The notes under the pieces: model-generated
What the model was told of the DNA's origin: nothing
The model's database searches: none
Seen by the model: only the letters and a program-made list of their open reading frames with translations
In this document: in pieces, positions 53,974 to 62,280 of the stretch
How positions within the stretch are numbered: position 1 is the first letter of the stretch
How the letters are laid out: every line of letters begins with the position of its first letter
Program-made: the position numbers and the translations under genes
Source: Parafrankia irregularis
Lineage (GTDB): Bacteria > Actinomycetota > Actinomycetes > Frankiales > Frankiaceae
NCBI RefSeq assembly: GCF_001536285.1
Contig: NZ_FAOZ01000037.1
Location: 1-64,000, forward strand
DNA length: 64,000 bases
Direction: 5' to 3'

Positions 53974-55161
53974 ATGGCTGATCGGAACGCGGGATCGAAC
54001 GGATCGAACGGATTGAACGCGGAGTTCGAGACCCTGGCGGTGCACGCCGGCCAGGAGCCGGACCCCGCGACCGGAGCGGTGGTGGTTCCCATCCACACCG
54101 CCTCGACCTTCGCCCAGGACGGTGTCGGCGGGCTTCGCGCCGGCTTCGAGTACGCCCGCTCAGGCAACCCGACCCGCGCGGCGCTGGAGACCAGCCTCGC
54201 CGCGCTCGAACGGGGCGCCGAGGCCCTTGCCTTCGCCTCCGGGCTGGCCGCCTCGGACGCCCTGCTGCGCGCGGTCTGCCGGCCGGGCAGCCACGTCGTC
54301 ATTCCGGCCGACGCCTACGGCGGCACCTATCGCCTGTTCGCCCGGGTGCTGGCCGAGTGGGGCGTGGAGCACACCGCCGCCGATCTCAGTGATCCGGCCG
54401 CCGCGAGCGCCGCGATCCGACCGGGCTCCACGGCACTGGTGTGGTGTGAGACGCCGACGAACCCGCTGCTGGCCATCGCGGACATCGCGGCGCTCGCCAG
54501 CATCGCCCACGGGGCGGATGCGCTGCTTGTCGTCGACAACACCTTCGCCTCGCCGTACCTGTGCCAGCCGCTGACGCTGGGAGCGGACGTGGTCGTCCAC
54601 TCGACGACCAAGTACCTGGGCGGGCACAGCGATGTCGTGGGTGGCGCGGTGGTGACCGCCTCGGCCGAGCTCGCGCAGCGGGTGCGTTTCATCCAGAACG
54701 CGGCCGGCGCGGTGCCCGGCCCGTTCGACGCCTGGCTCGTGTTGCGTGGCGTCAAGACCCTGCCGGTACGGATGGACCGGCACTGCGCGAACGCCCGCGA
54801 GGTCGCCGCGCTGCTGTCCGCCCATCCAGCGGTACACGCGGTCCACTACCCGGGCCTGCCCGGGCATCCCGGCCACGACGTCGCCGCGAAGCAGATGCGT
54901 GATTTCGGCGGCATGGTCTCCTTCCAACTCGCGGCGGGTGCGGAGGGAGCGTTGGCGGTGTGCGCGGCGACCCGGCTGTTCACCCTCGCCGAGTCGCTGG
55001 GCGGAGTCGAGTCGCTCATCGAGCATCCGGCGAGCATGACCCACGCCTCCGTCGCCGGATCACCGCTGGCAGTGCCCGACGATCTCGTCCGGCTCTCGGT
55101 GGGCATCGAGGCGGTCGACGACCTGTTGACCGATCTGGAGCAGGCGCTCCACGCGGGGTGA
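53974..55161 (+). CDS. Cystathionine gamma-synthase/gamma-lyase
   Basis: A 395-residue Cys/Met-metabolism PLP enzyme (fold type I). The N-terminal block FETLAVHAGQEPDPATGAVV, YARSGNPTR, the PLP-binding Lys in HSTTKYLGGHSDVVGG (~215) and SLGGVESLIEHPASMTH are all present. It either makes cystathionine from an activated homoserine ester or cleaves it to cysteine; the neighbouring CBS favours the gamma-lyase direction, which sequence alone cannot prove. ATG 53974 precedes a Ser/Asn/Gly leader coded by a short repeat (GGATCGAACG). Confidence 0.93.
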   Translation: MADRNAGSNGSNGLNAEFETLAVHAGQEPDPATGAVVVPIHTASTFAQDGVGGLRAGFEYARSGNPTRAALETSLAALERGAEALAFASGLAASDALLRAVCRPGSHVVIPADAYGGTYRLFARVLAEWGVEHTAADLSDPAAASAAIRPGSTALVWCETPTNPLLAIADIAALASIAHGADALLVVDNTFASPYLCQPLTLGADVVVHSTTKYLGGHSDVVGGAVVTASAELAQRVRFIQNAAGAVPGPFDAWLVLRGVKTLPVRMDRHCANAREVAALLSAHPAVHAVHYPGLPGHPGHDVAAKQMRDFGGMVSFQLAAGAEGALAVCAATRLFTLAESLGGVESLIEHPASMTHASVAGSPLAVPDDLVRLSVGIEAVDDLLTDLEQALHAG

Positions 55162-55512
55162 CCGGCAAGTCAGGCGAAACCGGCGCATCCGCCGACCACA
55201 CCCGACACAACCACGAGAAAACGCATCCACACTCGCATGTCAAGATGGCAAGGTTTCGACAAGACAGACGCCATATGACGAAAGTCCCGAGATCCGACCA
55301 GGACGACGACAGAGCGGCGCGAAATCGCTACCGTCAGAGCAGCGTCGCGATCATCTCTTTCCGGAGACTGATGAACCTTTTCCACCTCACGGTGCACGGT
55401 CAGGGATGCCGCAGGTCCGCGTCGACGACGGAAAAGGTCCAATCATGAGATTACGTCCGGATCATCCGGGCTTCTGCCGCCGTGACCGGACAACGACGCC
55501 CAGGAGTTGGGG
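55162..55512. other. 351-bp spacer upstream of the TPR-like gene
   Basis: Less GC-rich than the genes around it. It contains inverted-repeat element copy B (55376-55437) and a ribosome site just before 55513. No gene is recognised. Confidence 0.5.
55376..55437 (+). repeat. Dispersed inverted-repeat element (family 2), copy B
   Basis: CCTTTTCC and GGAAAAGG bracket a 46-nt interior that begins ACCTCACGGTGCACGGTC and ends GTCGACGAC. It is the same length as copy C. The interior could fold but is not obviously palindromic. Confidence 0.8.
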
Positions 55513-56508
55513 ATGGACGAAGCGGCAGACAGACGGCTGGTCGTTGCCACTTGCGCGGCCACAGCCGCGCTCGCGCTGGGCGGATCACGTCTCATGATCG
55601 CCCCGGACGACCGAAGCCAGGACACTCTCGGCCGGATAGAGACCGGGCTCGCCACCATGGCCCGCCGCTGGGAGACGATGGCGCCCGCGGACCTGGTCGA
55701 CCGGCTCGATGTGATCTCCCGGCACACCGAAGCGATGTCGGGACGGCGCCAGCCCGCGGCGATCCGCAGGGACTGGCGCCGTACTCACAGCAGGGTTCTC
55801 GTCATGTCGGCAGTCGCGCAGGGAGACAACGGGCTCTCCGGGCGCGCGGTGGTGTCGGCGCGCACGGCGCTCGTGCTGGCCCGCCACGTGGGTGACGCGC
55901 CGACCGCGGCCCACGCCGGAGTCGTCCTGGCCGAACTGGCCGCCTACACCTTCGACAGTGCCGACGACGGGCTGTCGCTCGCGATGGCCGCGCGGGCCAC
56001 CGCTCCCCACTCCCACACCGCGATCCTGGCCATGACGACCGAGGCCAACATCCGCGCCGGTCGCGGCGAGCCCGCGGACCGGGTGATGGAAGTGATACGA
56101 GAAGCCGAGAGCCTCGCTCGCGGAGCGACGCCCGCGGCCCAGGGCTACGCACTCGACGGCCTGCATCCGGGGTATCTGCCGACCTTCGGTGGCGCGGCGC
56201 TCGTGGGGGCGGGAGCGCTGTCGGAAGGGCGCCGCCGCCTTTCCAACGCCGCCGCCCTGTTCGACCGCTCACGCGCACCCGGAGCACTGGCCGCGGTGCG
56301 CCTCTACCAGGCCTCCGCCGCCATGCACGCCGATGCGCTGGACGAGGCTCAGACGCTGGCTACCCGAGCACTGGCCACCTCGGCCGTGCGGCCCACCGCC
56401 TGGCTGACCAACGGGATCATGTCGCTGGCGACTCGGGCCCGGCGTCGCGGAGCCGACTGGGCCGGCCTCGTGGCCCAGGCCCGGGAATGGGCGCCGGTCG
56501 CCGTGTAG
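55513..56508 (+). CDS. TPR-like helical protein, resembles C-terminal half of actinobacterial XRE/TPR regulators
   Basis: A 331-residue helical protein. Residues ~90-320 contain repeated two-helix units (VVSARTALVLARHVGDAPTA; LAELAAYTFDSADDGLSLAM; VRLYQASAAMHADALDEAQT) like the TPR region found after an N-terminal HTH in many Streptomyces/Frankia regulators. Here the HTH is absent: the first 30 residues are a short hydrophobic stretch (VVATCAATAALALGG). It may be a stand-alone scaffold or a truncated regulator. AGGAG sits 7 nt before ATG 55513. Two copies of the same inverted-repeat element flank the gene. Confidence 0.7.
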   Translation: MDEAADRRLVVATCAATAALALGGSRLMIAPDDRSQDTLGRIETGLATMARRWETMAPADLVDRLDVISRHTEAMSGRRQPAAIRRDWRRTHSRVLVMSAVAQGDNGLSGRAVVSARTALVLARHVGDAPTAAHAGVVLAELAAYTFDSADDGLSLAMAARATAPHSHTAILAMTTEANIRAGRGEPADRVMEVIREAESLARGATPAAQGYALDGLHPGYLPTFGGAALVGAGALSEGRRRLSNAAALFDRSRAPGALAAVRLYQASAAMHADALDEAQTLATRALATSAVRPTAWLTNGIMSLATRARRRGADWAGLVAQAREWAPVAV

Positions 56509-56858
56509 TTCCGCCATGGGTTGGCGTTGCGGTCGGCATTGAGGCCGGTGTCGCGGTCGACGTCACGGTCCATGGCTGCGTCGCGGTCCATGCCGGCGGC
56601 GCGGGCCTGCCGCCAGGGCCTCGTCTCAGCTACCCGGGCGCACCAGGTGACAGTCAGCGCGATCACCGCGAGAACGAGCAGCAGGACGAACAGGGCCAGC
56701 ACCGGTGAGCCGGTCAGGGCGTCAACCAACCAGCCCCTCGGGGCGGCGGCCCCGTCGAGCAGCGAGTGCGTGTCCGCGCGAATGGGCGGAGGTGTCGGCA
56801 GTGCGGCCGGAACGGACGGTGGGCCTACGGAATGCTGAGATAGCGAACTCAAAGACAC
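56349..56858 (-). CDS. Possible single-pass membrane protein, overlapping the TPR-like gene
   Basis: A 169-codon frame with one membrane helix, SPVLALFVLLLVLAVIALTV (~51-70), a Pro-rich outer part and a repetitive cytoplasmic part (DRDAAMDRDVDRD). The hydrophobic segment and a following basic residue cluster look real. However, its last 160 bp overlap the end of the TPR-like gene on the other strand, and that part (SHRAWATRPAQSAPRRRAR-like) is compositional. No ribosome site is obvious. It may be a real gene with an extended frame, or chance. Confidence 0.35.
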   Translation of the reverse strand: MSLSSLSQHSVGPPSVPAALPTPPPIRADTHSLLDGAAAPRGWLVDALTGSPVLALFVLLLVLAVIALTVTWCARVAETRPWRQARAAGMDRDAAMDRDVDRDTGLNADRNANPWRNYTATGAHSRAWATRPAQSAPRRRARVASDMIPLVSQAVGRTAEVASARVASV

Positions 56859-57406
56859 GGCGGCACGGTAGCGGATGGCCGATCAACCTAACCAATTGAC
56901 CTGATCATTCGCAGGCAACTGCAGCCCGGACCACTCAGCTTGTTTTACGGCAGGCCTTCCCCAACACCTCTCTTATTGAGCCTTTTCCATCTCACGTTTG
57001 CCGGGCGGTGTTGTTGCGGCTCGGATCCGACGACGGAAAAGGCTCATTGACACACCTTCCCTGGCGGCGACCTCCGCAAGGCCGCTCCATCGGGGCTTGT
57101 CCGTGGGCTGACGAATGCGCGCGGGAGGCTCACCGTACAACCGCGAATGCACACCATACGCTCAGGTGGTCATCTTTTGCACGCCACCCACACCAGAACC
57201 CTCCGGACTGGACAGTCAATATCCTGCATCACGACTGGAGCGATCCGGGCACACCTCGGACACAAATCCGGTAGAACCTTCGGGATGCGGCCGGAGAAAC
57301 GCCGGAATCTACGCTGGCGACCGAGTGCCGCCTCCGTTCCCGGCGCCGGCGCCGGGAACAGGCCGGAGCCGGCCTGCGGATCACACCGGGATCCGCCGTG
57401 GGGCGG
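56859..57406. other. ~550-bp spacer holding element copy C
   Basis: Noncoding, AT-richer than the surroundings at 56890-57000. It holds inverted-repeat element copy C (56977-57046). The remaining sequence shows no gene or named RNA. Confidence 0.5.
56977..57046 (+). repeat. Dispersed inverted-repeat element (family 2), copy C
   Basis: A perfect 12-bp inverted repeat, TGAGCCTTTTCC and GGAAAAGGCTCA, brackets a 46-nt interior (ATCTCACG at its left end, GATCCGACGAC at its right). It is the best-preserved terminal repeat of the three copies. Confidence 0.85.
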
Positions 57407-57449
57407 GCCGGATCATCCGGGCCGGGTGATCCGGCCCGGATGATCCGGC
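57407..57449 (-). terminator. 19-bp perfect palindrome at the end of the fkbH-ACP-acyltransferase operon
   Basis: GCCGGATCATCCGGGCCGG, loop GTGAT, then the exact complement CCGGCCCGGATGATCCGGC. It begins 6 bp beyond the stop of the acyltransferase gene. Each arm is itself a near-palindrome (CCGGATCATCCGG). There is no T-tract on the minus strand, so it is either a factor-assisted terminator/RNA stabiliser or a protein-binding site. Confidence 0.6.
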
Positions 57450-57454
57450 ATTTG

Positions 57455-58138
57455 TCACCGGCCCGGGACGGGCGGGGCGGGCGGGGCGGGCGGGGCGGGC
57501 GGGGCGGGCGGGCGCATGATCCTGGCGGGTGCGGCGAAGACGGTGGAGCCGGCGGGGACATCCATCGTCACGATGGAGCCGGGCCCGATCCGGGTGTCGT
57601 CACCGATCGCGATCGGGCCGATCAGGTGCACGCCCGGAGCGATGTCCACCCGGGCACCGATCCTCGGAACATCCGCGGGCGGGGCATTCGTCCGCGCATA
57701 CCCGATGGTCACGCCGTGACGAATGATGGTGTCATCGCCGACAACGCAGTACCGCGGGATCATCACGGCCTGGTGGTGCCCGATCAACACACGACGCCCG
57801 ATGCGGGCGTCGACGGAGATCTCGGTGCCGTACACGTTGCGGATGACGATGTTGTTCACCGCCTTGAAGGCGATCAGGCCAACCCGGCCGACCAATCCCC
57901 CCCGTTCCAGGCTCCATCGCCCGAACCGGTGCACCGCGAGCACCTGAAAGCCCGGATGCAGCCACGAGCCATAGTGGACAGCCCTGTCCTCGCGGAGCTG
58001 TTCGCGGAGCGAGATGGCGGGCCGGGAGTCATTGGACGTCCCGGTGGCCACGGTGCCGGCCGACTCCGTACCGACCGACTCCGTACCGACCGACTCCGTG
58101 CCGACCGACTCCGTGCCGACCGACTCACCGAGCACCAC
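57455..58138 (-). CDS. Hexapeptide-repeat acyltransferase (serine O-acetyltransferase-like)
   Basis: A 227-residue left-handed beta-helix acyltransferase. The core at ~50-205 has HRFGRWSLERGG, ISVDARIGRRVLIGHHQAVM, then VVGDDTIIRHGVTIG and IAIGDDTRIGPGSIVTMDVP hexads, resembling CysE-type proteins but without the CysE N-terminal helical domain. It transfers an acyl group from CoA or, given its neighbours, possibly from ACP. The N-terminus carries four to five ESVGT pentads from a 15-bp minisatellite and the C-terminus ends in PPAPPAP repeats from a 9-bp repeat. It overlaps the ACP gene by 14 bp. Confidence 0.85.
   Translation of the reverse strand: MVLGESVGTESVGTESVGTESVGTESAGTVATGTSNDSRPAISLREQLREDRAVHYGSWLHPGFQVLAVHRFGRWSLERGGLVGRVGLIAFKAVNNIVIRNVYGTEISVDARIGRRVLIGHHQAVMIPRYCVVGDDTIIRHGVTIGYARTNAPPADVPRIGARVDIAPGVHLIGPIAIGDDTRIGPGSIVTMDVPAGSTVFAAPARIMRPPAPPAPPAPPAPPVPGR
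57469..57512. repeat. 9-bp tandem repeat with G-quadruplex potential
   Basis: About five units of GGCGGGGCG at the 3' end of the acyltransferase gene. On the plus strand it gives more than four runs of three or four G separated by single C. Confidence 0.8.
58061..58129. repeat. 15-bp in-frame minisatellite at the 5' end of the acyltransferase gene
   Basis: Four to five copies of CGACTCCGTACCGAC with a G/A polymorphism (CCGTG or CCGTA), coding ESVGT pentads on the minus strand. The last copy extends to the ACP gene end. Confidence 0.85.
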
Positions 58139-58361
58139 TGAGCTCCTCGATACACGCGCGCAGCTCGCCGACGTTCGCGAAGGACGAAAGCCGCTCGTCG
58201 GGAATCCGCACGTCGAACTCGGTCTCCAGCGCGTAGATCAGGTTTATGTGCGCCAGCGAGTCCCAGCCGGGTACGTCATCCGCCGTCGTGGTGTCGGAGA
58301 CGACCAGGGCATGGTCGCTGAAGATCTCCTGGAAGACCCGCTCGAGGCGCTCCTGCACCAT
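58125..58361 (-). CDS. Acyl carrier protein
   Basis: A 78-residue ACP. The phosphopantetheine site is Ser in GWDSLAHINLIYALE (DSL motif, ~Ser36). The acidic helix and overall length are typical. It is clamped between the FkbH-like gene (1-bp overlap) and the acyltransferase gene (14-bp overlap). It most likely carries the glyceryl unit loaded by the FkbH-like protein, and is not the housekeeping fatty-acid ACP. Confidence 0.93.
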   Translation of the reverse strand: MVQERLERVFQEIFSDHALVVSDTTTADDVPGWDSLAHINLIYALETEFDVRIPDERLSSFANVGELRACIEELSGAR

Positions 58362-60550
58362 CAGCCGGCCACCTCCTGCATCGTCCGTGCGGATGTCCCC
58401 GCGTCTGGATGGCCGACCTCCCCCGAACGGGGCTCGGGCGGCCTGGATTCACTCGGGGCCGGCTGGTGCCGGCGGGTGTCGACGACCCGGATGAGGCCCG
58501 GCCGTTCAGGGGCGAGTGCCACCGGCAGCAGCCAGCGAGTGGAACCGTCGGCGCCGCCGTGGGCGGCCCCCACGCGCTGGAAGCCCAACCGGGCGTACAG
58601 ATCCGCCACCAGCGAGTTCTTGGCGGTCGGAAGGTAGTGACCGCGCACAGCCGTGCAGCCGAGGCGCCGAGCCTCCGCGACGATCAGCTCAGCGAGCTCG
58701 CACTCCAGCGTGCGGCCGATCACCCGGCAGCTCATCAGCCAGGTGTCGACATCCAGCACCGCGGTACCGGCGACGAGGCCCGCAGCTGCCTCGGCCACGA
58801 CCGCGGCCGCCTCGGCGTCGGCGTCGGCCACGACGGCGGCCACCCGACGGGCGATCACCACCGCGACCAGACCGTGATCAGCGAAACGGTCGGCCAGCCG
58901 CACACAGATGATCACGGTCGCCGGATCGGCCGCGAGCTCGGCGACCTCGGCCGCCCCGCGCCGCCGGGTCGTCAGGTTGAACTGGTTGGTCTTCCCGATG
59001 AGCTGGACGACCCGGGGCAGGGTCAGCTCGTCGAGCGGAACGACGGTCGCGACCATCTCGAGCCCGCGGTGGAACTCCTCCAACGACGACGCGGAGGCTT
59101 CGAGCTCGACGGCGCGGGCCCTGGCCCGGTACTGCTCGGTACGGGCTGCGTCCTCCGCGGTCAGCGCACCCGGCTCGAAGAACGGGTAGTCGGCGAGTGC
59201 CCGCACATACTCGTGCGGATCCTTCGGCAGTGCGATCACGTCAACCTCGGGAACGAGCTGGCGCACCACCTCACGTTCGGCCGGGTTGTCGTCGACGAAA
59301 ACCAGGGAGTCCAGCCCGATGCCCAGTGTCTGGGCGATACGCCGGATCTGCGTCGGCTTGTCATCCCAGGACGCGCTGAACATCGCGATGTCGTCGAGGC
59401 GCAGCCGCATGGCGGGATGTCGCTCGAAAGCCGCCCGGGCATCCGCGTCATTGTTCTTCGAGCACACGGCAAGCACCACGCCGCGTTCACGCAGCAGGGC
59501 GATGTATTCCTGAAACTCGCTGAAGGCCTCGCCGGCCGGGCCGTCGCCCAACGCGATGCCCGCGAGACCGTCCTCGCCGAGCACTCCGCCCCACAGGGTG
59601 TTGTCCAGGTCGAGCACGAGGCATTTGCGGCTGGTGCCGAGCTGGGCACCCAGCACCGCGGCGGTGTGCCGGGCCAGCGCTGGTACGTGCGCGAGGGAGA
59701 CCGCCTGCTTGGAGCGGTGCCAGTACCGCGGGTCGAACCAGCTGCGCTTGCCCACCGTCGCCGCCAGGCGCTCGCAGTCCACGAAGGAGACCTGGCCCGA
59801 GCCGACCCCACTGCCCCCGATGCCCCCGGCGTCCTCCCTGCTTCCACGGCTCCCGCTGCTCGCGCCTCCGACGCCCACGGCGGCCTGGCCGAGCGCCACG
59901 TTGACGGCCGCGAGCAACGACGATCGGGCGCCCGATGCCTGCCTGGCAAGGTGGCCGAACGGTTCGGTCTCGGGCACCACGAAGGTGTGCTGGATGACCG
60001 CTGCCCCGAGGCGGCCGGTGATGATCTGCCACAACGACGTCCACCGCGCCGCCTCGACGGCGACGGCCTGCTCGGGGTCGCGCGCGAACGACGGCAGGGC
60101 CGTGTCGCCCGCGTGCACCGCGAGGATCACGACATCCGGCCCGAAACGGTGCAGGCCGCTGGCGGGATCCAGAACCTCCTGCCGGTACTGGCCGTAGCCA
60201 CACTCGTACACCTCGACCGCGACCCCCGCGCGCGCCGCGGCCAGGGGCAGCAACGCCGCGAACTGTGCCGTGGTGTAGCTGCCGAGCACCGCGACTCTGG
60301 CCGGCCGCAACGCGAGACCCGCTGCGGGAAGGGCCCGGCGCAGCACACCGGCGGCCGCCGACCAGCAGGTGAGATCGCCCCCGGCATCGGTCATCGCGAG
60401 CGCCCAGCGCACCGCGGCGGCGGCGTCGCCCGCCCGCTCATGGGCAAGGGCGAGATCTCGGCACAGGCCGGCCGCCGGCACCTCGGTCATCGCCGCGGCA
60501 CCGGCCAGCTCCTCGAGGCTCCGCGGACCTGTCCGCCGGGGATCAACCAT
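58361..60550 (-). CDS. FkbH-like HAD-IIIC protein with N-terminal SGNH-like and C-terminal GNAT-like domains
   Basis: A 729-residue protein. The N-terminal part (~60-310) has the FkbH-associated fold beginning VAVLGSYTTAQF and FGPDVVILAVHAGD. The HAD domain (~320-500) has the nucleophile motif LDLDNTLWGGVLGEDG, CSKNNDADAR and FVDDNPAEREVV. The C-terminal part (~520-660) is GNAT-like (GKTNQFNLTTRR, MSCRVIGRTLECEL). FkbH proteins take 1,3-bisphosphoglycerate, remove phosphate and load glycerate onto an ACP, in methoxymalonyl or tetronate pathways. No polyketide synthase is present here. GGAGGAATTC lies before ATG 60550. An Ser/Gly linker near 250-275 is low complexity. Confidence 0.9.
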   Translation of the reverse strand: MVDPRRTGPRSLEELAGAAAMTEVPAAGLCRDLALAHERAGDAAAAVRWALAMTDAGGDLTCWSAAAGVLRRALPAAGLALRPARVAVLGSYTTAQFAALLPLAAARAGVAVEVYECGYGQYRQEVLDPASGLHRFGPDVVILAVHAGDTALPSFARDPEQAVAVEAARWTSLWQIITGRLGAAVIQHTFVVPETEPFGHLARQASGARSSLLAAVNVALGQAAVGVGGASSGSRGSREDAGGIGGSGVGSGQVSFVDCERLAATVGKRSWFDPRYWHRSKQAVSLAHVPALARHTAAVLGAQLGTSRKCLVLDLDNTLWGGVLGEDGLAGIALGDGPAGEAFSEFQEYIALLRERGVVLAVCSKNNDADARAAFERHPAMRLRLDDIAMFSASWDDKPTQIRRIAQTLGIGLDSLVFVDDNPAEREVVRQLVPEVDVIALPKDPHEYVRALADYPFFEPGALTAEDAARTEQYRARARAVELEASASSLEEFHRGLEMVATVVPLDELTLPRVVQLIGKTNQFNLTTRRRGAAEVAELAADPATVIICVRLADRFADHGLVAVVIARRVAAVVADADAEAAAVVAEAAAGLVAGTAVLDVDTWLMSCRVIGRTLECELAELIVAEARRLGCTAVRGHYLPTAKNSLVADLYARLGFQRVGAAHGGADGSTRWLLPVALAPERPGLIRVVDTRRHQPAPSESRPPEPRSGEVGHPDAGTSARTMQEVAG

Positions 60551-61015
60551 CGATCGAATTCCTCCCTGGGCGCCACTCGCGGGCCGCCTCCGCCGGGGAG
60601 ATACAGGACTAACTCTACCCTTACGTAAGAGTAGCCTGCCGAGTGCGGACGATCTCCGGGCTGTTGCCCGAGAAGCCACTCGACGACCACGCCGCCACGC
60701 CCGATCAGGTGACAGCGCACCTGGCGTCGTTCCACGCCCCGCGGTGACAGCCCCACCCCGCCAGCGGAATGCACCGGATTTCACCGAGTCCCACTGCCCG
60801 GCCAGCAGACACTCACGCTGCCAGCCAGCGCAACGGGCCCACCACGACGACGTAACAACCAGGACACTTCCGCGCGTGAGCGTACGAACATCGCGCGACG
60901 AACGACCCGTCCGATCTCCCGCGGCGGCGCTCGGGCGCGGTGCGGCACCATTCGCCGGTTCGCCTCCGGTCTCATCTGATCGGCGTCCGGCCGGCCCGAC
61001 CCCGCGGAGGCACCG
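60551..61015. other. 465-bp divergent spacer between fkbH-like and flavin reductase genes
   Basis: Should hold both promoters. A relatively AT-rich patch CTAACTCTACCCTTACGTAA is at about 60608-60628, about 60 bp upstream of the fkbH-like start; it includes TTACGTAA, an 8-bp palindrome that could be an operator. No gene is recognised. Confidence 0.45.
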
Positions 61016-61579
61016 ATGACCCAGGCAACGTGTGACGTGATCGCGCAACGCCAGCCCTCGGAGGAGGGCGCGGCGGCCACCCCGCGGAGCGTTTTCACCG
61101 CGACCGAGAGCGCGGACTTCCGTGCTGTTCTCGGGCATTTCTGCTCCGGAATCGTGATTGTCACGGCGATGGACGGCTCCGAACCCGTCGGCATGACCTG
61201 TCAGTCGTTCAGCAGCGCATCGCTCACTCCCCCACTGGTCATGTTCCTGCCCGCGCGGACGTCCACCAGCTACCCGAGAATCCGGGCCGCCGGGCACTTC
61301 TGCGTGAACGTTCTCGACAACAGCCAGGAGGCGGTGTCCGCACAGTTCTCCAGGAGTGGCACCGACAAGTGGAACGGAATCAGCTGGACGCCGGCTGAGA
61401 ACGGGGCCCCCGTGCTCGACGGCGCACTTGCCTGGATGGAGTGCACGTTGCACCGCGAATACGACGCCGGCGACCACGTGATCACTCTCGGTCTGGTCGA
61501 ACGGCTCGGCGCCGCCGCAACTGGCGAGCCATTGCTCTACTTCCGCGGCGCCTACGGCCAGTTCCTGGCACGCTCCTGA
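61016..61579 (+). CDS. Flavin reductase-like FMN-binding protein (HpaC/RutF type)
   Basis: A 187-residue split-barrel flavoprotein. Family blocks are FRAVLGHFCSGIVIVTAMDG, GMTCQSFSSASLTPPLVMF and the C-terminal GDHVITLGLVERLG with LLYFRGAYGQF. Such enzymes reduce FMN or FAD with NAD(P)H and supply it to a two-component monooxygenase, none of which is visible here. GGAGGCACCG precedes ATG 61016. It is 36 bp upstream of an FMN reductase gene on the same strand, so the two form a small flavin-supply operon. Confidence 0.92.
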   Translation: MTQATCDVIAQRQPSEEGAAATPRSVFTATESADFRAVLGHFCSGIVIVTAMDGSEPVGMTCQSFSSASLTPPLVMFLPARTSTSYPRIRAAGHFCVNVLDNSQEAVSAQFSRSGTDKWNGISWTPAENGAPVLDGALAWMECTLHREYDAGDHVITLGLVERLGAAATGEPLLYFRGAYGQFLARS

Positions 61580-61615
61580 AGCGACAGTCACGAAAACTCA
61601 CAGGAGGGCCCTGTC

Positions 61616-62164
61616 ATGCCGCAGCGTCGAGTTCTCAGTGTCGTCGGCAACCCCAAGCCGAACTCGCGCACCCGCACGGTGGCCGAGGCCGTCGCCGCCC
61701 GGGTGGCCGCCGCGATCCCGGCCGAGGGCGACGTCGTGACCGAGGTGATCGAGGTCAGCGCACTGGGTCCGGGGCTGCTGGGCTGGGGTGACCCGGCGGT
61801 GAAGGAAGCCGTCGCCTCGATGCGGACGGCGGACGCCCTGATCGTGGCGACCCCGACCTTCAAGGCCACCTACACGGGGCTCCTCAAGCTGCTGCTCGAC
61901 CAGATCGGGCAGGGCGAGCTCGGCGGGGTACCAACCGTGCCCGTGCTGGTCGCCGGGGCTCCCGAGCACGCGCTGGCGGTGGAGGTGCACCTGCGCCCGC
62001 TGCTGGTGGAGATCGGCGCGTCGTGCCCGACCCGTGGCGTCTTCGTGCTCGATTCCACGCTTCCCGAGCTGCCCGCCCAGCTGGACACGTGGGCGACGGC
62101 CAACCTGGCCGCCATCACCGCTCTCGTCGAGTCCCGAGCCACGGTGTCGCAGGACCTCGGCTGA
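61616..62164 (+). CDS. NAD(P)H-dependent FMN reductase (SsuE/MsuE-like)
   Basis: A 182-residue flavodoxin-fold reductase. The phosphate loop is VVGNPKPNSRTRTVAEAV near the N-terminus, and the central block ADALIVATPTFKATYTGLLK binds FMN. This family provides reduced FMN to sulfonate monooxygenases such as SsuD or related enzymes, which would suit the sulfur-handling genes of the window, but no monooxygenase is present. AGGAGGG precedes ATG 61616. Confidence 0.92.
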   Translation: MPQRRVLSVVGNPKPNSRTRTVAEAVAARVAAAIPAEGDVVTEVIEVSALGPGLLGWGDPAVKEAVASMRTADALIVATPTFKATYTGLLKLLLDQIGQGELGGVPTVPVLVAGAPEHALAVEVHLRPLLVEIGASCPTRGVFVLDSTLPELPAQLDTWATANLAAITALVESRATVSQDLG

Positions 62165-62171
62165 GACCCCA

Positions 62172-62215
62172 CGTCCTGTGCCCGTCACCTACCCGTCGCT
62201 GCCGGGTACAGGACG
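62172..62215. terminator. Hairpin between convergent genes
   Basis: CGTCCTGT and ACAGGACG pair around an inner stem ACCCG/CGGGT. It lies in the 116-bp gap between the convergent FMN reductase and membrane-protein genes, a position for a bidirectional terminator. There is an asymmetric 11-nt bulge and no T-run, so support is limited. Confidence 0.35.
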
Positions 62216-62280
62216 CCGGCGTCGCCACCGGCGCCCTCAGGGGACGTCCCGGGCCACCACCGGACGTCTCAGGTCACCGT

